Origin: Lactarius indigo
Lineage: Eukaryota; Basidiomycota; Agaricomycetes; Russulales; Russulaceae
DNA: 64,000 nucleotides
Reading direction: 5' to 3'
Assembly: GCA_025766275.1 (NCBI GenBank)
Contig: JAFKAC010000031.1
Span: 620,001-684,000 of the forward strand
Position 1 is the first letter of the stretch. The number at the start of each line of letters is the position of its first letter. The notes beneath the pieces were generated by a model. It was not told the DNA's origin. It made no database searches and worked only from the letters and a program-made list of their open reading frames with translations. Position numbers and translations under genes: made by a program. Below are positions 22,801 through 34,365 of this stretch, piece by piece.

Positions 22801-23855
22801 CAACAACACAAACTTGCTCGTCCATGTATGCTCGACCTTGCACCTTGTCATCGTCGTGGGGCACAGTTACAAGTGGGTCGAAGAATGTCGTGATGCAGCC
22901 CAGGCGTGTGCTCAACGCACCACCTTGTTATGGTCCATTGTTGCTGTCCGAGTCGCACTTTCCAGGGAAACCTATATCCGGAAGACGGACACAGGCGGGC
23001 TTGAAGGCGGGTAGTATTGGTAGGCGAGGTGCTCAGTGAATTTCTAAAACGACGGCGCGTTCCTTGGAGTAAGCATTGGCACTGGAGAAGTTGAGCTGCG
23101 ATGTTGAGACGGGACAGAAACTGCGCTCTATGAGCAGGCACCAGGCACAGATACCCGCGCTCAGCTGGAACGGACATATTCTGAGTTCGCCGTGCGGAAA
23201 ACGGGAGTATCTGATCCATCAAGACGTGCGGATCAATGTCCGTGGGCACCAGAATGAATTTCAATCTCTGTACCTGGAGGAAAACGCAAGCGCAAGATGT
23301 CAAGCGACGATCGAGCAACCAATTCCGTGAACAGAAGCGGGAATTGGACACCTGCAGCTGTGAAAACCCGTAGATCGGAGCGTGTCGGGGACGCAGGCCA
23401 GGGAAACAGGAAAGAGTGACTCGGACTCGACTGTTCAATGGCTCACCCACTCAGCGGAGTTCGAAGTTTGTGCAGCTTCGACTCGGACAACAGAAACGCA
23501 TGAAGGCCCTAGTACCGAAACCAAAGGCCATTGTCCAAAAAAAGAGAACAATACAGACTGAACGTTTAACGGTCGCCGCACGCAGGCGCGCCCGCGTTTG
23601 CCTCCGGTGGAATGAAATCCGCCATAATGTGTGGCCCGCGCAAGGATCGGGCAAAAAGATTCACCGAACGCCCCCATACAAAATCAAGCCACTGTAGCTC
23701 GGCTCAAGCTCAACGTACCGCCGTCTATTACTGGCATTAGCGACGGCCTCCGCCCCAGTTTCCGATCACCACTTATACCCTATCAAGTTCGAACACATGC
23801 GAGAAGCACGTCTTGTCAGCGAAAGATCCCATTGATACAAAGCCTGGCTCACACA
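19861..23855. other. Gene-free region of about 4 kb
   Basis: No conserved motif is found on either strand. The longest open frames are a 200-codon minus-strand stretch at 22848-23450 and a 134-codon plus stretch at 22291-22695. Their composition (Arg/Cys/Ser-rich, no domain) is that of chance or of long-decayed sequence. Short similar runs (tactgtactgt and its complement) occur near 21270 and 21700. I see no transposon coding remains. The first few hundred bases should contain the transketolase promoter. Confidence 0.5.
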
Positions 23856-24059
23856 CGTCTCGCTGAAGTCTGGGCGATCTCCTCTCCAATCCCGCACGCA
23901 GCGCCTGGATAGAGTGTAATCACTTGTAGGTCTACTCGCTATACTTGCTGCGAGTTCTGACGCACCAGTGATGACCCCGACCTTGCCTTTAACGCGCTCG
24001 GTGTAGGTGAACAGTTCATCGCCTGTAACCGGGGGTGGGCATGCTATCTTTCCCGTCAC
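23856..24059 (-). pseudogene. 5-prime stub of a second SDR gene
   Basis: Minus-strand ATG at 24059 opens MTGKIACPPPVTGD followed by RVKGKVGVITG. A GTGCGT..CCAG intron (23905-23965) then joins in frame to AACGIGEEIAQTSARR. Together this forms the N-terminal beta strand and the TGxxxGIG cofactor loop of an SDR. A donor-like GTGTGAG follows at 23855, but no later SDR blocks (NAG, YxxxK) follow in the next 1 kb, so the gene is truncated after its first two exons. Confidence 0.65.
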
Positions 24060-24524
24060 AATAATTTATTATGACCGATACTCAACTGGCAATACATGCA
24101 CGACTGATATTCGCGTCTTCTATTACTGCCCCCTTTACGTGGACGCCAGACACAAACCCAAAATGACTGACCAAGGACGCATCGTCACACATGACCATCT
24201 CCTCTCACTAGGGAAACACAGTGGAAACACGCAGTCAAGCTTCTCGTCTTCCCAGGAGACCAGAACCGCCCACCACCCTCTCGATCGATCAACCCCTACA
24301 TCACCACGAGGCTCACGCAGCCCTCATCACCTGACTGGCTAGTCCTGCCCTTTCCCGATCCTGAGAAGGTGAAGGTTTCTTGTTCTCTCTATCGGCTAAT
24401 ATGCTAGTCTACGACAATTCTCGTATGCAATAAGTAGGGCTGAGACGCAAGTTCATTCTTAGCATATACTCTCTCCTTTACAGCTCATCCTGCGGTCACT
24501 CACCACTACCTAGCCCGGTGTAAA
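24060..24524. other. Intergenic, no feature seen
   Basis: 465 bases between the divergent SDR stub (minus) and the TmpA-like gene (plus). No clear TATA or repeat is seen. Confidence 0.5.
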
Positions 24525-26809
24525 ATGTTACCAGTATCTGCTCCTGAATGCGCTGCCTCTACCTACGATGCGACAGAAGGAGGTACCCTTGAGGTCCACT
24601 CGGGCCCATCGAGTGTTTCCACTCTAGCGCGTGTCGACAGCAAGAAGGTTCACAGACTCGTCGTTCCCGAGGAGGCTATTCCCATCCCGTTACCCCCCAC
24701 GAACCGGCCGCCTGCCAAGAAGAAGGTTTCCAGATGGATCCTCTGGCAGTTATGGTTCAATACATACAGGTATGCCTTGTCAGCCAGGGCTAATCGGAGT
24801 TTTTGAGTCCTTGTTTTTAAACCTCTTTTCTAGGAAGCTTTTCGGGTTTGTGTTCACATTGAATATGTTCGGGATCGGCCTGGCGGCGTCTGGGCACCTC
24901 CCGTACGCAGAGAAGTATGCTGGCACTATGACCTTTGCAAACCTGAACTTCGCTATCCTCATGCGTAACGAGCTCTTCGGTCGCTTCTTGTATTTGTTTG
25001 TGAACACTTACTTCGCTAAGGTAGCCATCGCATTAGTTCAGCCGCTATTTCGTATTTGGTGCTTATCATTGTCAGTGGCCGCCGCTATGGTGGAGGCTGG
25101 GCTGTACATCCGTTCTTCAGGTATGAACTTCTTTTGCCTTGGCGTATGCAAGTGATTTCATAGCAATGTTTGCAGCACCTAGGGGGCATTCACAGCGGCT
25201 GTGCACTTTCCGGTATTGGCTGGTTCACACTGAAGGTCGTCAACAATTTCCGACACCATTCTGTCAATCATAATTATATTCTCGTTATTGGGACGATAAC
25301 GAATATTTCTGCCATTGTCACTGCTATGAGCGCATTCCCTTGGGTGAGGAACACCCATCATAAGTGAGTCATGTTTGCTGCCACGACGACAAGGTCGGCT
25401 AAATGATCCATCAGTGTCTTCGAGCGTCACCACCGTTTCGTCGGATGGCTTAGCCTCGTTCTTATTTGTGAGAGGAAATTCTTTCAGCATTTATAAGGAG
25501 CTAATGGCCGCGTTTCAGGGGTTTTCACCATTCTTGAAGACTCGTATAATCCGGACAATCGGTCATGGAAATTAAGCTGCGCAGCACATCCTCCGCCAGC
25601 AGAACTTCTGGTTTGTGATGGGGATGACGACGCTGTATGTAGAGCCCGGAGCCTTTTTCCTGATCGTAGGCATGCTCACTCACTCCGGCCAGCATTATCG
25701 CTCCATGGCTGTGCGTCCGCGAGGTCCCTGTAGATATCGAACTCGTGGGCCTTTTCTCGCCTTCATCACGTCGAATATCTAAAGCTCCATAATTGTAGCC
25801 GTCGCCAAAGGTTGCCATCATCCGCTTTAAGCGTGGAATGCAACAAGGACTCCTCGGGCGTATTAGCCATACGCCCATTATGGAATACCATATTTTTGGA
25901 ATCGTTTCGTGAGGAGCTCTTTTTGTTATCAGAATCGTCTTCTCACGCGAGTAATGTTTTAGTGAGGGAACTCACGCCGAGTATCACTATATGATCTGCG
26001 GTGTGCAAGGTAGCTCCTTTTTTTGTTTTTGTTTTTTTGCGATTTGTCGCCCACAGCTATCATGGCCGGCCTGGCAGGTGACTTTACTCGCGGCCTCGTA
26101 AACAACCCTCCACGGACGCTCTGGACACGGGAGCTGAAGGTGAGCCCAGGCAACTTTCTAACGAGGTACACGTGCGATCCGTAACGGGTTTCCAGTTCGC
26201 TGGTGTCTCGAATACTTCCACCTTGTACAAACGTGGCATTCGGATATGCACGGGTACCGGTATCGGCGCTGCATTGTCCACCTGCCTCCAGTCACCCCAT
26301 TGGTGAGATACCTGACGGGTCGATACATCCCAGGACCATGCTGACAATGAGGCACAGGTACTTGATCTGGATCGGTGCGCCCAGGAAATAGCACCGATTG
26401 CAGCAAGAAAACCGATGGTCTTCTCCCCGTAATCTAGGTTCTGATCAGGAAAAGACATTTGGACCAACGATCAGCGGTCTCGTCCACCGTCACATAGGCC
26501 CAGAGCGTCTCTTGTTGTGGGACAGCAAGCTCAGGGGTGGGCGTCCAGATACGATGAGGATTCTGAAAGAGGTGTACTATACCTGGGATGCCGAAGGTGA
26601 CGTCGTCCATTTCGGCGCGCTGTAAAATACCAGCGCTGACAGTGCGTCCGATGCAGTCGTCTTCATCACGTCGAACTACGTCGGCAATTCAGAGATCATG
26701 CGGGGCTGCAAAGAGGCAGGCATTCCTGCCTTTGGCACGCTGTGGGATTTCGTGAGTGTCGTCTTTGTAGTGCGCACTGATATCCGCTTGACGACCGTTC
26801 TCGCAGTGA
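24525..26809 (+). CDS. TmpA-like integral membrane oxidoreductase
   Basis: Resembles fungal integral membrane proteins of the TmpA group, which combine membrane helices with a ferredoxin-reductase-like C-terminal part. The start MLPVSAPECAAS opens at 24525. Membrane segments include LFGFVFTLNMFGIGLAASG and YILVIGTITNISAIVTAMSA, with His-rich loops such as HLGGIHSGCALSG and NTHHNVFERHHRFVGW. The cytosolic part includes RQQNFWFVMGMTTL, MEYHIFGIVSEG, TLWTRELKFAGVSNTST, GIRICTGTGIGAALST, WDSKLRGGRPDTMR and the end PAFGTLWDF. About 12 introns are read. One extra A near 25574 and a second disturbance between 25745 and 25815 break the frame. The last intron (26752-26806) separates the final Phe codon from the stop codon. 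The exact reaction is unknown to me; TmpA was linked to asexual development in Aspergillus. Confidence 0.8.
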
Positions 26810-27934
26810 ACGGCACAGCGCAGGCATTTATTTAATCATGCTCAGTGGGGCACTTCTATACTTAAGTAAGTCGTAGACCGTGTTGGGGGTTCGGAGCTCG
26901 TTACTCACGTGTTGGTGGTGCAGGCTTTCACTCACATGTGGTGAGTACTCTCCAATTTCACCCCTCTCTTGCTTGAGTGTGTTTACTTGAGTGTGCTTTT
27001 GCCGAGCCGAGTTGAACGTTACTGCTTCCCCTCCGTGGCGAGTCGGGTCGATGGGTAGCTGGTATCTCTCTCTTCCCCCTTCTTCCGTAAAGTTACATTC
27101 CCAATGGCTGCACCTGTGTGCAGTAATATTTAATCTGATCTCAATGAGCGGTTATTTATAGGATTGAGCGGACCCTTGGCACGTACATGTGCCCGAGATT
27201 TTCGTCCCGATTCGGACACGTCTGAAGGAGTTACTCGGGTGAGAGTGCAGGGGTCTCAGAAAGAAACCGGCTTTAATTACACCTCGTGAACCTCCTCACT
27301 CGTGGTGTCCTGCGATGGACCTGGGAGAAGCCGACATTGTTATCAGGAACACAACGGGGTTCAGCAGCATCATGACGATCTGCACGAGTTGTGCGTCCGA
27401 GGGTGGACGTGACGGCGTCGTACCGATCTAGAGCCTGAACATGGCTACACGTTCTCCTCCACAACCCCCGAATACGCGTAATAACGGGCACGAGGACAGC
27501 GCAGACAAATATATATCGATATCATACAATTGCCGGATCATTTAAGGTCTAAAGACCCTAAATTTGTGGTGCTCCGGTTCTTTGACACTAAGCGACTCGT
27601 ACGGAGATGCGAGCGTGGCCCAGCCTGTTCACACGCTAGTTGCCTTGAAAAAACTCCGATTTCGTCAGTTGATGGGTTGTAAATAAGTTGCCTATCTCAC
27701 CAAGCATCAGCGCATCAGCGTTCATCGAACTTTCATCAAGTGAGATACCATCGAACTGATCTCGGGACTTGGGAGGTCCCCCAAAACTTTGGAGCGTGGA
27801 GCGACGTATCGTCGGTCTACGGACCGCATTTTGCATTCGGGCCCGTCTGCGTCAGTTCTGCTCGAGTCATCGGCGGTACTCGACACTGGACATCAAACGC
27901 GTCGTGAGTCCATCAGTTTTCCGCACCACATACT
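26810..27934. other. Intergenic, no supported gene
   Basis: About 1.1 kb. Two near-identical phrases (cttgagtgtgttta / cttgagtgtgctttt) lie at about 26973-27000. No conserved open frame. The end should contain the dehydratase promoter. Confidence 0.5.
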
Positions 27935-29290
27935 ATGTCTGTCGAGCAGTGCCAAAGCCATCTCTGGACGGAAACCCCACTCATTTTCTCCAGCCACCTC
28001 TCCACGCGGCTCGGGTGCGACGAATACGCCGTCTACCTCAAACTCGAGGTGCGTGCCGTGCCACCCGCATCTCAAACACAGCGGCTGCAACTGTAATGCC
28101 AGAACCTCCAGCCGTCACACTCGTACAAGTACCGCGGCCTCTCGCACTTTATACAGCGCGCGCTCGCGACACACGGACCGACGCTACGCGTCGTGTGTGC
28201 GTCGGGGGGCAACGCAGGCCTCGCGGCTGCGTACGCCGCGCAGGTGCTCGGTGTGCCCTGCGCCATCTACCTCCCGAACGGCGTCGACGCGCGCACGCGC
28301 GCCTTCTTGCGCGACGTTGGCGCGGAGGTCGTCGTCACGGGCCGGTTCTACCTCGAAGCGCTCCGCGCGGCCGAGGCAGCCGTGCGGACGCAGCCTAACG
28401 CGTACGTACGCGTTCGGCGATGGCAGCACGTACGCTCACGTCAGCGTCAAAATTCTTTTCGGCAGCGTACTCGTGCCCGCGTACGACCATCCCACGCTGT
28501 GGGAGGGCCATGCGTCGATGATCGCAGAGATACAGACGCAGCTCCCGCGCGGCATTAAGCCCGCAGCGGTGTTCTGCAGCGTTGGCGGCGGGGGACTTCT
28601 CGGCGGCGTGATCGAGGGATGCAGAGACGCAGGCTGGGACGACGGTGCGACGTTCCTTCCATTCCCAGAACCATGGGCTTAGACGGGAGGTGTAGTGCCC
28701 GTGGTCGCGCTCGAGACGCACGGCTCTGCGTGCTTCTACCACTCGGTCGCTGCGAACCGCGCACCCGCCGACGACGCCCCCGCCGGGGTGACTCTGCGGA
28801 CGGATGAAACGCACGGCATACGCGTCGCGCACGTAACCGAGCTCAAATCAAAGGCGACATCTCTCGGGGCGTCGGAACCGTCTGCAAGCGTAGTGCGCGC
28901 CGCAATGGACCGCGCCGGTGGCGTGAAGTGCGTGACCGTACCAGATGAAGTGACTATGCAACTTGCTGGGGCGTTCGCCGGTGAGTGGCCCGCATTCACG
29001 TATACGTAAGCAACGCCGCGAGACCACGAGCAGACGATCACAAATTCTTGGTGGAGTTGGCGTGCTCAGCAACGCTGGTGCCAGCGTATAAGCGCGAGCT
29101 TATGACGCGGCTGGTACCGCCAACTGGGGCCGAGAAAAAGACACTCGTGTTCATTGTGTGTGGTGGGTTCAAGATATCGCAGCAGGATTTATTAGAGTAC
29201 ACGGAGATTGTCCACAAGGACTTGGGGGAAGGGGGGAAATGGGATGCCATAGTCGACGGTGAGAAGTTGCGACTCGACACGATGATTTGA
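27935..29290 (+). CDS. Catabolic L-serine/threonine dehydratase
   Basis: PLP enzyme of fold type II that deaminates serine to pyruvate and threonine to 2-oxobutyrate. Exons are 27935-28048, 28103-28401, 28466-28644, 28696-28980 and 29034-29290, giving 377 residues and a clean frame. Start MSVEQCQSHLWTETPLIFSS. Landmarks are the PLP lysine in SHSYKYRGL, the cofactor loop CASGGNAGLAAAY, YDHPTLWEGH, the glycine-rich phosphate-binding CSVGGGGLLGG, and the late serine-rich block ELACSATLVPAY. The end is EIVHKDLGEGGKWD then RLDTMI. Exon sequence is very GC-rich with CG-rich codons compared with its neighbours, but splice signals are normal. Confidence 0.95.
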
Positions 29291-29429
29291 GAGGCGTTTT
29301 GGTAGACGGTCTAATTTGTACGTGCACGATAGTAAGACGCTCAACGAAACGTAGCGCAAGTACTAAAGCACTATTGGGAATGGTCTTGCGGGAGTCGTGA
29401 ATATATAGGACGAACCTGTAGGCGATGAT

Positions 29430-29783
29430 CTACACCAGCTTTTTAGCCCCCTCGCTGGGTGAAATGCCCTCCGTGGCCTCGTGCTCACGTTGCGCACGCA
29501 GTGCAGCCTTCTCCGCCTTGATGCGTTCAAGTTCCTGACGTACAGCCGCATGGTTGGTTGGCATGCTACTACTACGTGCTGTCCTGTCATCGGATGGAAA
29601 GATTCGGTCTTTATACTGAGCGACCAAATATGCGGTCATGCGACGGCCAAGCGAGGGTCTAAACGTACGCACCGGTATCACGTTCGTTCTGTACCATTCC
29701 GGGTCACCGTAATGGAGAAAAACGAGGACAGGGAAGAAGACATAGACAGCAAATTTGAACACTTCTAGGTTTGGTCCGGCCAT
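29430..29783 (-). CDS. PET100: Cytochrome c oxidase assembly protein PET100-like
   Basis: Small inner-mitochondrial-membrane protein needed to assemble complex IV. Exons are 29783-29673 and 29615-29430, giving 98 residues. The start MAGPNLEVFKFAVYVFFPV gives one hydrophobic segment, followed by the family hallmark YGDPEWYRTNV. After the intron YKDRIFPSDD leads to a charged tail (RQELERIKAEKAALRAQREH) and ends GAKKLV. The frame is clean. The ATG at 29783 is chosen over an in-frame GTG at 29786. It is tail-to-tail with the dehydratase (140 bases between stops). Confidence 0.85.
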   Translation of the reverse strand: MAGPNLEVFKFAVYVFFPVLVFLHYGDPEWYRTNVIPVRTFRPSLGRRMTAYLVAQYKDRIFPSDDRTARSSSMPTNHAAVRQELERIKAEKAALRAQREHEATEGISPSEGAKKLV

Positions 29784-29992
29784 CACTGGTCAGCACGCTC
29801 GTTCGCGACAAGCCTTGGATCGAACGGTCCGAACCACGTGAGCGTCCTTTGTTGCCAGTGACATACGGTACAGTAAATTTACATGTACAGGTCAAATTCT
29901 TCTCAATACACTCTCACAACCTTTTGGTGTGCCGTATGCGTCTCTTACGACATTGACGTGAGCCAATGATACCGCCTCCCGAGCGTACACGC

Positions 29993-32106
29993 TCAGCAGG
30001 GTTTCGTATAGGTACCAGAATGCTTAGCGACACCCTCCACCTCGTGCTTCTCAACCCTGCCGTGTACCTTTTCATGAGAGGAAACACCATGCTTTCCGAG
30101 CGTGGATAGGGCGTGTGTAGGGGAATCTTGCTTGCTGAGGTCCTCGGTAATCTCGCACTGTGGATCACTGGGTGAGTAACCAGCGCTGTCTCGTGATTCG
30201 ATCACATACAATGTCAGCGACGAGACGATCCAGGAGAGCCTCTGTGAAATTCTCTTTTACAACCACACGTAAAATGTCAACTTGACTGAGATCGGGGGCA
30301 AGGTCATAATTTGGGACAATCCTGTATGCACAACGTAGGTGAGTAAATATACACATTCGGGGTACCGCACCAACGCACCATCCTTTCGTGCGAAGTAGGG
30401 TCTGGACCCATTTCTGTTGAATATCCGGGTGCTTCTGTTGGAAACCATCCGAAAAGCGGAACGCTACGACAGGGAGACCCGCTTCATACGACTGTACGTA
30501 TATCAGCGAATCTGTTCGGCATCGCGGGATGAGAGACAAACCTCAACATCCCCATCATGCCCAGCGGGGGTCGGGCCGTCGCCCACGTGACGGTGGATAT
30601 CGCTCAGCACAGTGAAGTAGCCGCTTCGTTCAAGGGCACGAGATAGGGTGCGTGCGTTCTTGAGGTCTGTCAGGGCGATATTGCGATAGCCTTCAAAGCC
30701 GAGATTGAGGAAGTTGAAATATTGCGCGATGATAGGATGAGCAGGTCGCGAAAAGTTCAGCGAGAAAGAGTATTCCACAGAACCAAGGTAATGGAGCTCA
30801 AAAATAAGGTCTTTGGGGAGATACTTTGCCGAGCGCCATATAACCCAACCCACTCCAACGTATGCAAGACCGAACTTGTGACCGGATGTATTGATGGAAA
30901 CGACACGTGGAATTCTGAAGTCCCATTCCAATTTTGGAGTAGCAAATGGAGCGACAAAGCCCCCAGATGCACCATCCACTGTGATCGTACGTATGTGAGC
31001 GACAAAAACGTATGAGCATCACTAAGTTAGTCATACCGTGGATTGGAACTGAATGACCAGTTCTCGCCTCGTACTCATCGAGCAAGTCTGCCATTTCTTT
31101 CACAGGTTCGTAATGCCCGGTGTATGTGCCTGAACGTAAATGTCAGAGGAGCATACGTGCCAAGACTTGGAGAACACATACTGCCAAGGATCACGTAGAC
31201 ACCGATAGTATTTTCGTCGACGTATTCCATAGCTTTCTTCGGGTCAAGTCGATACTTGCTCTCAACGGAGATCGGAACAAGTCGCATCTCTACTTCGAAG
31301 TAGCGAGCGAATTTTTCGAGAGCTACCTGAGCATTGGCACCCATAATGATATTGGGACCGGGCTCATGGATCGATTTTCCTGCGGCCTTGCGTTTCTCCT
31401 GCCAGATACGCTTCATGGCCAGACCCCCGAGTTGAATGGCCTCCGAAGAGCCGGTCGTGGCGGTACCCACGGCATGGTGATGTGACGGTGCATGCCAAAG
31501 CTCGGACAATATGGAAATGCCTGCGGGCCACGGGTCAATAGTCATCAGCAAAAGTAAGTGCGTGTTACTCACAGCGGGTGTGGATGTCCTGAGTCATAGG
31601 ATACTCATCCTGATCGATCAGGTTCTTAGAAATGTTCTCCAGCATGAGCTTGTCGGCAATGGATGGCATCCAAGTCTGCACAAACGACGCTAGATTCAAG
31701 AGGGGTTGGCCATCAAGAGAGAGCTCATCGTGGATGATCTGATAAGCAGTTTCTGGGTCGACACCCTGTGGTAGCGTCAGTTCGAAGTTCTGGAGGCAAG
31801 GATATATGTGCTTGCCTTGGACGGTATTTTGTATTTCGGGACGGACAACGAACCGTAACGAGACCCGTAACGAGACCCCCCCGCATGGTGAACTGTGTCC
31901 TGATTGGAATCTGCCAAATGATGCGCAGATCGTGGCTTTATTTCTTTGTCCTATGAACGCTGAGTCAAATACAACAGGTGAGAAGACGAAGGACAGTAAC
32001 CTTTGATTCCTTGATAATATGCTCCGGGTTAACTCGCTATGAGGAACGAATGTGAAGACGCATAAAAGTGGGGAGAGTGTGCCGAACCGACCTTTGATAG
32101 AGCCAT
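29993..32106 (-). CDS. Glutamate decarboxylase
   Basis: PLP enzyme converting glutamate to GABA, first step of the GABA shunt. Minus strand from MALSK at 32106 to GTYTKPC at 29993. Landmarks are YGSRYGSLSVPKYKIPSK, GVDPETAYQIIHDELSLDG, TRCISILSELWHAP, TGSSEAIQLGGLAMKR, the HVDGASGGFVAPF active-site block, and the PLP lysine in INTSGHKFGLAYVGVGW. C-terminal helices follow, ending in a charged tail that may be regulatory. The intron at 31766-31815 has a GC donor. Near the N-terminus the 12-base phrase cgtaacgagacc is repeated (31854-31880), duplicating GSRY. The splice that joins the small second exon to this block is unclear and may need one more G in the run at 31875-31881. The rest of the frame is clean. 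Confidence 0.93.
31766..31815 (-). other. GC-AG intron in glutamate decarboxylase
   Basis: Read on the minus strand: donor CCAAG|GCAAGC, acceptor CCACAG|GGT, 50 bases. It joins KYKIPSK to GVDPETAYQ in frame. The nearby GT at the preceding codon would destroy the downstream frame. Confidence 0.8.
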
Positions 32107-33817
32107 GGTTCGAGATGTTGGAGAAGGGAGAAGTGGTGGAAGGAGTGGTTTATGCGAGGGGTTCTTGTATGCTACTGAGCTCAGCTGGTAGCGCCCCTGA
32201 CGTCATATATGCAGTCGATCCATGTTGTTATTATTGTAAAATGCAACTAACCTGAGCTAGAACAGGGCCAGATTCTCGTCCCGTGAGCAACTTTGACCAC
32301 CGACGCAATCAGTGTCCATCCATGCGCCACCATCGATTCACTCAATCATATCCAACGATTTCTCTAGGTAGACTCTGCCCACGTATGGCCACTGGATTCA
32401 TTTTGTCGTGACCTTCGTGCCTCTCTACTCAGTGATTCAGCTGGCCACTATGGACAAGGCAAAGGTCAGAATCTTCCGATACTCCTGTCTGATCCGGGTG
32501 CGCATAAATATCTCACCGATAAGCTATACTTTCTACAAGTTGTTTCTGATACCGGATGCGTCCGGAACGTATTCATACCTCGTGTGTGTTGGTATTCTCA
32601 CGATCGGTATTAGTGACCGGCTGCGCAGTTGCAGTCCCATGGTGGCCGCCATTTGTTCTGTCGGAGAATGGAGGTCTTGACTTCGTTTGTGATCGATGTG
32701 ATCGGTCGAGTTGAGCGACAATGGAAAGGCCTGAGAATAACCCCGGAGTCAGTCACTTCGTGGTGCCAAAGTGCGGACGAGATGAACAGGGGAACCACAC
32801 AAAACTCCGAAACCCATATTGGTAGGTGGAAAACGGGGTCTTGTGGTATGCAAGCAAATTCCTTCTGTCAGCTTCGTACAGGCCAAATAGAACCATTACA
32901 TGCAAGGTTGGACCGCGCGTGCTAGTGACGTCGGGTGGTATCGTAGGACGTCATGCAATACTGCGAAGATTTCCGACGCAACTCTAGAATCATTAATGGT
33001 TTTAAACTTCGACGCTTGGAGGACTGCTACAACTCTAGCAATAGTGTCACTGTTCTCCCTATCCTGATGACGCTACTGGTGCAGGTGATGTCCGCTAGTG
33101 CTAATGTGCTCACACCGGTCTCAGCCTGTTCCACGCATTCAGTAGAGTGCCGTCCAAAGCCGCTGATGCAAATATCACACGCACGTGTGACGGCTCCCTG
33201 CCTTGATTCGAAGCTCGGATCAATATCCACTTTTCGGGAAGGTCCTACTCGACCAACATAGTTCAACATGTCCTCGGAGGCGTTCGGCAAGATCAAGACG
33301 AGGAAATTTGACGGTGAAGGGACGAGCGGCGAAGACAACGTGATTGTGATTACGGTAAAGTTTTGCGTATCTTTGTGTCCCATATGGTCTGACTCTTCTG
33401 AGTGTCCAAATCAATGTCCTGCAATAGGAAATTTTAGACCAGATAAACCGGGCAGAGACGCGAGGAACTGAAGAACTATCCACGTCATAGATCCCTAGGT
33501 TGACAATGCCATATGCGGTCTTGATGTCTTGGATGGACCTTGAGCATAACGTTGCCTCCGTTTTGATCCCTAGGAGTTAGAGGTGCGCATTTGGTTTCGT
33601 CGTACGACCAGCAATGTTTTGACTGAGAGGGTGAGGAGGACTGTCTTCGGCTAGCTATTTCAATTGACGTGCACGTGAGGTTGAAAGCGTATAAAGAGGC
33701 CGCTCTGCCATTTTTTCCTCACGAAGAGGACGACGACGCGCTTATCATCCATCAATATCGAGTGCATTGTTTTCAAGCGTCCTCCAATCTTTCAGTTTTC
33801 GGGAACAGTCACTAGAG
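32107..33817. other. Intergenic, no supported gene
   Basis: About 1.7 kb upstream of glutamate decarboxylase (minus) and of the acidic protein (plus), so it holds both promoters. Open frames at 32629-32925 (+) and 33027-33483 (-) have no motif. A plausible TATA box for the plus gene (GCGTATAAAGAGG) lies at about 33686. Confidence 0.5.
33686..33698 (+). promoter_or_regulatory. Candidate TATA box
   Basis: GCGTATAAAGAGG lies about 120-130 bases before the ATG at 33818. It is the best TATA-like motif in this gap; its function is inferred from position only. Confidence 0.45.
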
Positions 33818-34276
33818 ATGCAGCGCACAGCATCATCCATGCAGTCATCCATGCCTCCCTCGTCTCTTATCGACCCTCAGGAAGATCCAGTAACCGTTGC
33901 AGAAAATCAAGTTGCTGCTATGTTGGACAAGCTGGAGAGTATCGGTGCTCTGCAACGGTCAAACCGAATGGATCTCGAGGAGGTCATCAACCCACCAGAG
34001 GAAGCGTATCCATACAACATCACAGACCAAGATGAATTCGACGCAGCCATGGAGGAGGAGGAGGAGGAAGACGACGACGACGACGATGATGATGATGACG
34101 ACGACGACGTTGACGTTGATACTGATACTCCGGTGGAACTACGTCCAACGCGTGCTGAGGCGATTCAAGCAGCATTAATGATTATCCGCTATGTCAAGAA
34201 CAAAGACGGTGCATATTTTCGCGAGGTGGAATCGGCGTTGACTTCTTTCGTACAGCGGTTACGCGCAAACGATTAG
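33818..34276 (+). CDS. Small acidic protein resembling a pogo-type transposase tail
   Basis: Intron-free frame of 152 codons from MQRTASSMQSSM. The middle is a run of Glu then Asp encoded by GAG/GAC/GAT repeats (about 34045-34120). The last 50 residues (LRPTRAEAIQAALMIIRYV, then a short amphipathic helix ending QRLRAND) resemble the C-terminal tail of DDE (pogo/Tigger) transposases found in many mushroom genomes. There is no DDE core or DNA-binding domain upstream. A TATA-like box precedes it and AATAAA follows at 34360-34365, so it may be a transcribed solo tail. The family match is weak; a plain acidic protein is the alternative. Confidence 0.5.
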   Translation: MQRTASSMQSSMPPSSLIDPQEDPVTVAENQVAAMLDKLESIGALQRSNRMDLEEVINPPEEAYPYNITDQDEFDAAMEEEEEEDDDDDDDDDDDDDVDVDTDTPVELRPTRAEAIQAALMIIRYVKNKDGAYFREVESALTSFVQRLRAND

Positions 34277-34359
34277 GACATGGCGGATACGGAACTGTGA
34301 CCTGCTTCATATTTCACTCAAAGTAACACATACACAGTTTTAATGTCATTTTCTACAGT

Positions 34360-34365
34360 AATAAA
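34360..34365 (+). terminator. Candidate polyadenylation signal
   Basis: AATAAA, 84 bases after the stop of the acidic protein gene. Confidence 0.4.

Noticed and set aside
22848..23450. 200-codon open frame on the minus strand
   Set aside because: No recognisable domain, and composition unlike neighbouring genes. It stands in a long gene-free region.
32170..32222. tRNA-like stretch (gagctcagctggtagcgcc...)
   Set aside because: The A-box-like run is present, but no acceptor stem pairs, and neither the anticodon stem nor the T-arm folds properly.
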